Assembly: GCA_030591745.1 (NCBI GenBank)
Contig: JAUVAM010000354.1
Coordinates: forward strand, 1-5,152
Direction: 5' to 3'
Length of the DNA stretch: 5,152 bases
Source of the DNA: Deltaproteobacteria bacterium
GTDB lineage: Bacteria > Myxococcota > B64-G9
Shown here piece after piece: positions 1 to 4,803 of the stretch; the stretch's first letter is position 1; every line of letters starts with the position of its first letter. The notes below the pieces were generated by a model that was given only the letters and a program-made list of their open reading frames with translations, was not told where the DNA came from and ran no database searches. The position numbers were made by a program, and so were the translations under genes.

Positions 1-294
1 CATGTACTCCATGATGGAGAAGATGACGCCTTTGAGCTTGCCCATCTCGTGGATGTGGGCCACATGCTTGTGATCAAAACGAGAGGTGAGCTTGGCCTCT
101 TTCATGAAGCGGGACAGGGTGGGCTTATCCTGGGAGAGTTCGGGTAGAATCTCCTTGACCACAGCAAAGCGCCCGGGACCGGTCTCGCCCTCCTTGAGGG
201 CCAAGTGGACCCCGAAGCGTCGGCCTGTGGCAATCTGATGTAGAAGTTGATACTCGCCCGTGCGTCCCTTTATTCTTCTTCTGGTAGTACTCAT
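1..294 (-). CDS. Ser/Thr protein kinase, N-terminal part (cut by window edge)
   Basis: Translating the minus strand from the ATG at 294-292 gives 98 codons with no stop, open at the window edge. The protein reads as the N-lobe of a eukaryotic-type (Hanks/Pkn) Ser/Thr kinase. It opens with YQLLHQIATGRRFGVHLA (residues 15-32, the glycine-loop strand pair), followed by FAVVKEIL with the ATP-anchoring Lys at K47, FMKEAKLTSRFDHKHVAHI with the helix-C Glu at E66, and a hinge-like SIMEYM at 93-98. The HRD and DFG motifs would lie to the left of the window. The glycine loop is degenerate: against GxGxxG only the middle Gly (G24) is in register, with A22 and F27 at the outer positions. An in-frame stop lies at 306-304, so only this ATG or a TTG at 300-298 can be the start. 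No Shine-Dalgarno precedes it, but a promoter lies immediately upstream. The gene is divergent from the TPR/lipoprotein operon. Family assignment is confident; substrate is unknown. Confidence 0.9.
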   Translation of the reverse strand, partial: MSTTRRRIKGRTGEYQLLHQIATGRRFGVHLALKEGETGPGRFAVVKEILPELSQDKPTLSRFMKEAKLTSRFDHKHVAHIHEMGKLKGVIFSIMEYM

Positions 295-302
295 AGTCAA
301 AA

Positions 303-331
303 ATCATACATCTGTGACTGGGTCTTGGCAA
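303..331 (-). promoter_or_regulatory. Sigma70-like promoter of the kinase gene, near-leaderless
   Basis: On the minus strand, TTGCCA (331-326) and TATGAT (308-303) are separated by exactly 17 bp; each hexamer matches consensus at 5 of 6 positions. The expected transcription start falls at about 297-294, on or within three bases of the kinase ATG. This agrees with the absence of a Shine-Dalgarno sequence and suggests a leaderless or near-leaderless mRNA. The hexamers are seen directly; promoter activity and start site are inferred. Confidence 0.6.
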
Positions 332-347
332 GCTTGTGACCTGCCAA
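325..347. repeat. Inverted repeat TTGGCA-N11-TGCCAA over the kinase -35 box
   Basis: TTGGCA at 325-330 and TGCCAA at 342-347 form a 6-bp inverted repeat with centres 17 bp apart; the left arm overlaps the kinase -35 box. The hexamer TGTGAC also occurs twice in direct orientation 22 bp apart (313-318 and 335-340), once inside the kinase promoter spacer and once just upstream of its -35. The spacings are close to whole helical turns (22 bp) or one and a half turns (17 bp), so these could be regulator half-sites, but such short repeats also arise by chance. Confidence 0.3.
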
Positions 348-371
348 AGTGTCGGATTTGTTGAAATTGCC

Positions 372-399
372 TTGCATCATTCAGCGCAACGGTTATTAT
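372..399 (+). promoter_or_regulatory. Candidate promoter of the TPR/lipoprotein operon
   Basis: A good -10 hexamer, TATTAT (394-399, 5 of 6 consensus), lies in an AT-rich run in the otherwise GC-richer spacer. The best placed -35 is TTGCAT (372-377), 16 bp upstream, which matches only at TTG. Transcription would begin near 406 and leave a leader of roughly 38 nt carrying the ribosome binding site. The weak -35 would suit activator dependence or a non-sigma70 factor; that is inference. Confidence 0.35.
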
Positions 400-431
400 T
401 ATTGTTTGCTATTGTATCGACGTCCAAGATT

Positions 432-437
432 AAGGAG
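432..437 (+). promoter_or_regulatory. Ribosome binding site fixing the TPR gene start at 444
   Basis: AAGGAG is followed six bases later by ATG at 444. The same frame stays open upstream to a GTG at 336, which would add 36 residues, but that site lacks a ribosome binding site and would bury the signal peptide. The AAGGAG and the signal peptide beginning MRNVCFF both favour 444. Confidence 0.85.
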
Positions 438-443
438 AGGACC

Positions 444-1364
444 ATGCGAAACGTCTGCTTTTTCGTTGTTGTGCTGGGTCTGTTGAGCTTGCCTGCCTTG
501 GTTTGGGCTGGAGAAGATCTGGATAGAGCTGAGCAGTTGACTGCTGAGATGAAATACGTCCCGGCCTTGAAGGCCGTGGGCAAGATTTTATTTTCGGCTG
601 ACAGTGGTCCTGAGGATTTGGCCGCGGCTTACCGAATTCAGGGTATGTGTTTTGCGGCTTTGGGAAAAGGCAAAAAGGCCAGGAGAGCTTTTGACAGGCT
701 TTTGGTCATCGATCCCGAGCATCAACTCTCCAAGCGGGTGTCGCCCAAGTTGCGCCAACAGTTTGACGCCGCTTTGGCCGCGGCCAAGGGCAAGACGCCC
801 CTTGGGTTGAGCCATGAGGTGCCTGAGCTGCCTGAGAACCTGGCCGGTCTGGAGCTTTCCGTCACACTGGATGATCGGATGAAGATGGTGAAGCAATTGA
901 AAGTGAACTACAGCATGGGGGATGGCCCTGCCGAAGAGCATGTCTGGAAGGTCAAAGGAGCTGGAGACTACAAGTTCCAACTGCCGGAAGAAACCGACGC
1001 CGGTCAGGTGAGCTATTACTTTGTCGGCCTGAATCCGGAAGGTGGCGTGCTCGTCTTTTCCGGCAAGGCCGACGAGCCCTTCAAGCTTTTGAGCAAAGCC
1101 GGCGTGGCCATGGCCCAGCAGGTAGAGGCCGACAAGAAGGCTGCCGAGGAAAAACGGCTGGCCGACGCCCAGACTCTTGCCGCTCTGGAGAGCAAGGCTG
1201 AGCCGGACGATGACGGGAAAAAAGTGGCAGGTGCCTGGTACACGACCTGGTGGTTCTGGACCGGCGTGGGTGTGGTGGTGGCCGGCACGGTGACAGGCGT
1301 GGCGGTGGCCGCTTCGAGTTCGGGCGGCGGCGGTGAGCTGGAATACAACGTTGTCTTGCGGTAG
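444..1364 (+). CDS. Exported TPR protein with Trp-rich C-terminal membrane anchor
   Basis: This is a 306-aa protein whose specific function I do not recognise. Residues 1-22 form a Sec signal peptide (hydrophobic 5-20, likely cleavage after VWA, A22), so the bulk lies in the periplasm. Residues 25-50 look like a degenerate TPR helix pair. Residues 60-93 form a clear TPR, with AAAYRIQG, FAALGKGKKARRAF and LLVIDPEH in the usual places. Residues 125-215 are probably beta-rich (PENLAGLELSVTLDD ... VSYYFVGLNPEGG) and resemble the Ig/PEGA-like segment found in myxobacterial TPR proteins. Residues 223-252 are charged and Ala-rich, probably a coiled coil. WYTTWWFWTG then leads into one membrane segment (about 269-290), a Ser/Gly linker and a 9-residue tail. 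The Trp-rich run followed by a Gly/Val/Ala helix is a common end of Myxococcota TPR/PEGA proteins. It is followed after 14 nt by the large lipoprotein gene, so they probably form an operon and act together in the envelope. The partner is inferred from position only. Confidence 0.85.
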   Translation: MRNVCFFVVVLGLLSLPALVWAGEDLDRAEQLTAEMKYVPALKAVGKILFSADSGPEDLAAAYRIQGMCFAALGKGKKARRAFDRLLVIDPEHQLSKRVSPKLRQQFDAALAAAKGKTPLGLSHEVPELPENLAGLELSVTLDDRMKMVKQLKVNYSMGDGPAEEHVWKVKGAGDYKFQLPEETDAGQVSYYFVGLNPEGGVLVFSGKADEPFKLLSKAGVAMAQQVEADKKAAEEKRLADAQTLAALESKAEPDDDGKKVAGAWYTTWWFWTGVGVVVAGTVTGVAVAASSSGGGGELEYNVVLR

Positions 1365-1365
1365 C

Positions 1366-1370
1366 GAGGA
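1366..1370 (+). promoter_or_regulatory. Ribosome binding site of the lipoprotein gene
   Basis: GAGGA lies 8 nt before the ATG at 1379, inside the 14-nt gap after the TPR gene stop. No room exists for a separate promoter in the gap, which supports co-transcription. Confidence 0.7.
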
Positions 1371-1378
1371 ACATTATT

Positions 1379-4165
1379 ATGAAAACGACGATCCGGAACT
1401 TGGCATTCGCAGGTCTCTTTGTCTCCTTGGTGGCTTGCGGTTCGAGCAATAAGCAGTTCGATTTGGCTGTGGAGTTTCCCGATGAGGCCTCCCGCACGGC
1501 AACAGCCAGCGTACAAATTTACGATATCATCCCTTTCCTTGAAGCGAATTGCGCTGCCCTGATGGACGGGACGGCCGTTCCCGGGGATTCGGATTATTTC
1601 ATCGAGGATCAGATCCTCATCACCTTGCCGGACGCCACCGGCGCTCGGCCTCTCGCCTTGCCCGAAGAAGGCAGGCGTTTGTTCTTCGCGCAGGCCCTGG
1701 ACGCGGACGGCGAGGTTATCCTGCGAGGCTGCAACGATTTCGTGGCCGGCTCCTCCGATGGTGAGGTGGTCATCGTCTTGGAATCCGTCGGCCCTGTCTG
1801 TGAGACCGATACGGATTGTGACGACGCCAATCCATGCACGACCGACACCTGCAGTGAAGGTGATTGTGTCTATGCCAACGTCACCGACGGGACTCCCTGC
1901 GATGATGATCTGTGGTGCAATGGCGACGAGACTTGTCAGGCGGGGACCTGTCAGGCGGGCAGCCGGGATTGTTCGGACGCCGACGTCTGTACCCAGGACC
2001 TTTGCGATGAGGATTTGGATCAGTGCCAGCATCCTTCGGTGACCGAGCCGCCGGACACGGAAGGTCCCGTGGATGATCCATCCTGTACCGATGGTCTGGA
2101 CAACGACTGTGACGGCAACACCGATGCCGATGACACCGAGTGCATGTCCTGCAACAACCCCGCTCAATGCGACGACAGCAACGATTGCACCGCGGACGAC
2201 TGCGTGGACGGGGCCTGCGTCAACACACCGGTGGGCGACGGCACGGGCTGTGACGATGGTCTCTTCTGCACCGATGGCGATACCTGCACGGGCGGCATGT
2301 GCTCGGGGCCGGCCTTGGATTGTTCTGCCCTGGATGACGATTGCAACGTAGGCGTTTGCAACGAGGACATCGACGCTTGCGAAGGCGCGCCCATGGCTGA
2401 ATTCACGGTTTGCGAAGACGGCTTGTTTTGCACCGTGGGCGATGCCTGTGACGCAAACGGTTCTTGTGTGGCCGGCGTGGACTCGCCTTGCACGGGCGAC
2501 TGCGACGCGAGTTGTGACGAGGTCAATCGTGAGTGCACTTTGGCTGTCGAGGGGACTCCATGCACCGACAACGGCCTGTTTTGTGACGGAGCGGAGACCT
2601 GCGATGTGCTGGGTGCCTGCGTGTCCGCCGGCGACCCTTGTGGAAGCGGACAGTGTGCGGCATGCAACGAGACCGACCACTGCATCATCGACGAGGGCGC
2701 GAACTGCGACGATAACATCGCCTGCACCGGGAGCGACCTGTGCCAGGCCGATGGAAGTTGCATGGGGACGCCCGATGACAATGAATGCGGCGTCGGCGAA
2801 ACTTGTCGACCCGATTGTTTTACCGCGGCAACAGGTTGCGGCACGGCGCCGTCTTCCATGGTGGTGAACTGCCAGAGCCCCTTGAGTCTTGGCGGCGGCG
2901 GCGGTGACACCAGCGATTGCGTCTTGACTGCCTCCGGTGGTGACGTGAGCGCTTTGGATGCTTGTCTCTCATGCAGCCCGACCCTGGGCCGCACGGTGGT
3001 CAGCGTGGCTGATTTCGATGACGGTGCGGGTGCCTGCGATCTGGACGGCTGGCGTTTGTTGACCGGAAATTTTTGCAACGCCAAAAAGGCCAACGACTGT
3101 AGTACCACGGGCGGACCCCTGCCTTGCTGTGACGATCTTGCAACCATTTGCGACACGGCAACTTATGGCCAACCCGTGTTGGCTGCGGATGTCGATGTGG
3201 CCTGCGGAGGCATGCGCCAGTTCCGTCTTGTCGGCTCTTTTGATGTGAGTGGCCTTGAGAATCCCACCCTGTGTTACGACGTGGCCACCATCGGGGCGGC
3301 CACCCCTTCCGGGCTGATGCTTTTTGCCGATACAGGGGATGCTTCATGGCCTTCGCTGGATTGCATCGACGGGGCTGAAGACCTCGGCGGGACCCTCCTC
3401 AGCGATGGTTCTTTTTACCGTCGTTGCGTGGACCTGAGCGGCGAGGTGGATGCCGGCATGGTGGATCTGAACTTCGTGGTGGATTCGGGTGCATCCGGTG
3501 AACGCGTCTTCTTGGATAACATCGTGATCTTCGGCTGGGCAGGTGCTTGCGCGCCCAATGATGTGGTGGCCTACACCGACAACTTCGACGCTTGCGATTT
3601 TTCGGATTGGACCGTCAGCGGCCTGAGTTGCGTCGATACGGACTGTGCCACCATGGGAGGAACGGCGGGTTTCATGACCGGCACCGGCAGCATGTCGACG
3701 CTGGTGGATGTCACTACCTTGGACGGCGGTGTCGAGGTCTGCTTCATCGCGGGGCAGACGGCTCTCGATGCCGGCGATGACCTGAGTTTCTGGTTTGACG
3801 CGGGCTCGGGTCCGGTGACCGCCTGGGGCTGGGCCGGTTCGGTGACGGCCGACGGCGACTGCTATGAGTTCTGTGTGGATCTGAGTGCTTTTGATCCGGA
3901 CGTGCGCAATCATCCCGCATTGGAAATCGGCTTCGACATGACCGCCAATAGCTCTTTGGCCTTGTATCGGGTCAGCGTGATGGGTGCGGCCCATTGCTCC
4001 GGCACCAACGATCTGGTGCTGAGCGCGCTCACGGGCGACGGCTCGGGCAACTACGACTTCACGGCCATGGACGGACCCGGCACACAGATGGACGGCCTGG
4101 TGCGCTGCCAGTTCGACCCCGATCCCACGGTCGAGGCCGTCACCCACATGGTTTTCACGCCTTAA
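1379..4165 (+). CDS. Large Cys/Asp-rich modular surface lipoprotein
   Basis: This 928-aa protein is a putative outer-membrane or surface lipoprotein. Residues 1-20 are a lipoprotein signal with lipobox LVAC, so C20 would be lipidated; +2 is Gly, not Asp, which under enterobacterial rules favours outer-membrane sorting. Residues 26-135 form a beta-type domain with a probable disulfide pair (C58, C118) around GRRLFFAQALDADGEV, a pattern I associate with Myxococcota lipoproteins. Residues 141-487 hold about 50 Cys and abundant Asp in repeats resembling Dictyostelium CTDC repeats, with one MopE-type DNDCDG motif (236-255). A Gly run (near 506) leads to two tandem jelly-roll-like domains (545-724 and 735-873) and a 55-residue tail. 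Known families with this make-up are extracellular, disulfide-bonded and metal-binding; a role in adhesion, carbohydrate binding or metal binding is inferred. No protease or other catalytic motif is evident. It probably shares a transcript with the TPR gene. The stop lies 14 nt from that of the convergent gene. Confidence 0.88.
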   Translation: MKTTIRNLAFAGLFVSLVACGSSNKQFDLAVEFPDEASRTATASVQIYDIIPFLEANCAALMDGTAVPGDSDYFIEDQILITLPDATGARPLALPEEGRRLFFAQALDADGEVILRGCNDFVAGSSDGEVVIVLESVGPVCETDTDCDDANPCTTDTCSEGDCVYANVTDGTPCDDDLWCNGDETCQAGTCQAGSRDCSDADVCTQDLCDEDLDQCQHPSVTEPPDTEGPVDDPSCTDGLDNDCDGNTDADDTECMSCNNPAQCDDSNDCTADDCVDGACVNTPVGDGTGCDDGLFCTDGDTCTGGMCSGPALDCSALDDDCNVGVCNEDIDACEGAPMAEFTVCEDGLFCTVGDACDANGSCVAGVDSPCTGDCDASCDEVNRECTLAVEGTPCTDNGLFCDGAETCDVLGACVSAGDPCGSGQCAACNETDHCIIDEGANCDDNIACTGSDLCQADGSCMGTPDDNECGVGETCRPDCFTAATGCGTAPSSMVVNCQSPLSLGGGGGDTSDCVLTASGGDVSALDACLSCSPTLGRTVVSVADFDDGAGACDLDGWRLLTGNFCNAKKANDCSTTGGPLPCCDDLATICDTATYGQPVLAADVDVACGGMRQFRLVGSFDVSGLENPTLCYDVATIGAATPSGLMLFADTGDASWPSLDCIDGAEDLGGTLLSDGSFYRRCVDLSGEVDAGMVDLNFVVDSGASGERVFLDNIVIFGWAGACAPNDVVAYTDNFDACDFSDWTVSGLSCVDTDCATMGGTAGFMTGTGSMSTLVDVTTLDGGVEVCFIAGQTALDAGDDLSFWFDAGSGPVTAWGWAGSVTADGDCYEFCVDLSAFDPDVRNHPALEIGFDMTANSSLALYRVSVMGAAHCSGTNDLVLSALTGDGSGNYDFTAMDGPGTQMDGLVRCQFDPDPTVEAVTHMVFTP
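1799..2839 (+). repeat. Cys-rich repeat zone inside the lipoprotein (five units)
   Basis: The encoded residues 141-487 contain five degenerate units of 44-48 residues: 171-216, 288-334, 342-386, 392-435 and 440-487. Most follow the plan GTxC-D-(G)LFC-xxxDxC-xxGxC, and units 1-4 close with a Cys cluster ending CxExxxxC or similar. Units 1 and 2 are each preceded by a matching lead-in (CxxxxxCDDxNxCTxDxCxxGxCV), giving two longer modules of about 76 residues at 141-216 and 258-334. The DNA has diverged, so the duplications are old and maintained at protein level. The CTxDxC element resembles the Dictyostelium CTDC repeat. Confidence 0.8.
2084..2143 (+). other. MopE-type metal-binding motif (residues 236-255)
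   Basis: Between the first two Cys modules the protein reads CTDGLDNDCDGNTDADDTEC. This matches the GxDNDCDGxxDE signature of the MopE copper-binding-associated repeat, named for the Methylococcus surface protein MopE and widespread in myxobacterial surface proteins. The spaced Asp/Asn residues (D241, N242, D243, D245, N247, D249) also resemble a calcium-binding loop. Only one copy is present. Which metal is bound, if any, cannot be told from sequence. Confidence 0.75.
3011..3997 (+). repeat. Two tandem jelly-roll-like domains in the lipoprotein C-terminus
   Basis: Residues 545-724 and 735-873 appear homologous. Both start with a FD...ACDxxxW element (DFDDGAGACDLDGW, NFDACDFSDW) followed by a G(N/L)xC. 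They share a mid Cys strand (LCYDVATIG, VCFIAGQTA), a (R/F)CVDLS strand, and a last strand ending in a Cys about 10 residues past the conserved (L)xxxxV/I element (FLDNIVIFGWAGAC, LYRVSVMGAAHC). The pattern is that of MAM/LamG/CBM-like beta sandwiches. The first copy is about 40 residues longer, with extra Cys in its N-terminal third. Homology is judged by eye from these anchors. Confidence 0.65.
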
Positions 4166-4179
4166 GACCTACGATCTCA

Positions 4180-4662
4180 TCAATGCAGGGTTGAGTCTTC
4201 GCCTTCGCTCTCTCCTTGGGCTGGACGCGCCATCTTCAGGGGCTTCAATTTACTGAAGCGATCTTCATCGATGGCTGTTCCCTTTTCAGGCAAATGCAAA
4301 CCCGCGTCGCTCCATTCGGGTACGAAGGCAATGGCCTGACCACGGCCGTTGTAGCCCAATTGAATTAATGTGTCCGTTTCGAACTCGCGACAATTCTTAT
4401 GACAGCAAGTGAAGGGCTCGAGCACACGGTAGAAACCCTCATGGGGCAAGGGATGCATGGAGGCGGCAAAGTCTTCGTCGGGTATCAAGACCCCGCGCTT
4501 GGAAAACTGGGCCTTATTCTGCTTCCAGCCCTCCGCGGGATAAACACCCGGTCCGGGATCGCCGTGGTTGTGGTAGTAGACCAGGCTGCCGGCCGGGACG
4601 GTCTCGTCGATGGCTTCCGTGGTGCGATAGAGCCCGCAGGGTACTTTTTCTTGTTCGCTCAT
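4180..4662 (-). CDS. Conserved hypothetical protein with CCxxxC motif, 160 aa
   Basis: The protein starts at the ATG at 4662-4660 (MSEQEKVPCGLYRTT), chosen because AAGGAGG lies 8 nt upstream; an in-frame ATG at 4683 would add seven residues that are themselves encoded by the ribosome binding site. There is no signal peptide or membrane segment, so it is probably cytoplasmic. Features: C9-G-L-Y-R-T-T; a VPAGSLVYYHNHGDPGPGVY stretch (22-41) with H31 and H33; RGVLIPDEDF (56-65); GFYRVLEPFTCCHKNC (76-91) with C86, C87 and C91; LGYNGRGQAIAFVPEW (102-117); and a polar acidic tail (148-160). The Cys and His residues could bind a metal such as zinc. I recall similar uncharacterised proteins from myxobacteria, sharing the GLYRTT, HNH and CC elements, but no function. 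The HNH triplet alone is not evidence of an HNH nuclease. It converges on the lipoprotein gene with a 14-nt gap and no clear terminator. Confidence 0.85.
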   Translation of the reverse strand: MSEQEKVPCGLYRTTEAIDETVPAGSLVYYHNHGDPGPGVYPAEGWKQNKAQFSKRGVLIPDEDFAASMHPLPHEGFYRVLEPFTCCHKNCREFETDTLIQLGYNGRGQAIAFVPEWSDAGLHLPEKGTAIDEDRFSKLKPLKMARPAQGESEGEDSTLH

Positions 4663-4703
4663 GCCATATGCCTCCTTGTTCATGTTTTGACCCTCATGGC
4701 ATG
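4660..4703 (-). repeat. 8-bp inverted repeat enclosing the RBS and covering the start codon
   Basis: CATGCCAT (4660-4667) and ATGGCATG (4696-4703) are perfect reverse complements separated by 28 nt. In the mRNA of the 160-aa gene, the downstream arm contains the AUG start codon, the loop contains AAGGAGG, and one more G-U pair could extend the stem inward. It could mask the start codon or act as a protein-binding site. An 8-bp repeat in a region this size can arise by chance. Confidence 0.3.
4671..4677 (-). promoter_or_regulatory. Strong ribosome binding site fixing the 160-aa gene start
   Basis: AAGGAGG on the minus strand lies 8 nt before the ATG at 4662. It overlaps codons 2-4 of the longer reading that starts at 4683, which is why the shorter start is preferred. 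Confidence 0.85.
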
Positions 4704-4803
4704 TGTACCCATCGCTTGCTTGTCAAATGAGGGCCTCGTTGCATCCAGGCCCCAGGCATGATTGAATCACGGTAAGTCCATTCAATTATAGGGAATTTGT
4801 CTG

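Noticed and set aside
336..443. N-terminal extension of the TPR protein from GTG at 336
   Set aside because: No RBS at the GTG, it would place the signal peptide internally, and it overlaps the probable promoter; ATG 444 has AAGGAG at ideal spacing.
1016..2680. 554-codon open frame on the minus strand, opposite the TPR and lipoprotein genes
   Set aside because: Its translation is low-complexity Val/Ala/Ile/Arg-rich text without domain signs, and it overlaps two well-supported genes. The Asp/Cys-rich codons (GAC, GAT, TGC) of the plus strand give few stops on the complement.
2891..2905. GGC-repeat run encoding Gly5 as a possible phase-variation tract
   Set aside because: Five Gly codons in a trinucleotide run; slippage would keep the frame and only change linker length, and a similar short run ends the TPR protein. 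It reads as an ordinary flexible linker.
2164..3156. 330-codon antisense open frame over the lipoprotein gene
   Set aside because: Ser/Gln/Pro-rich shadow of the repeat zone with no RBS-supported start or recognisable domain.
3344..4147. 267-codon antisense open frame over the jelly-roll region
   Set aside because: His/Ala/Val-rich shadow lying entirely within the lipoprotein gene; no independent evidence.
4164..4199. Terminator hairpin between the convergent genes (AAGAC 4164-4168 / GTCTT 4195-4199)
   Set aside because: Only a 5-bp stem with a 26-nt loop and no T-run; too weak for an intrinsic terminator in either direction.
4698..4726. Promoter for the 160-aa gene based on perfect TTGACA on the minus strand (4726-4721)
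   Set aside because: The hexamer at 17-bp spacing is CATGCC (4703-4698), a poor -10, and no better one fits at 16 or 18 bp. It may still be a real -35 with an unusual -10, but the sequence does not support a call.
4762..4792. Promoter for the PLP gene (TTGAAT 4762-4767 with TATAGG 4787-4792)
   Set aside because: Spacing of 19 bp is too long and both hexamers are imperfect; the -10 would also overlap the weak AGGGAA ribosome binding site.
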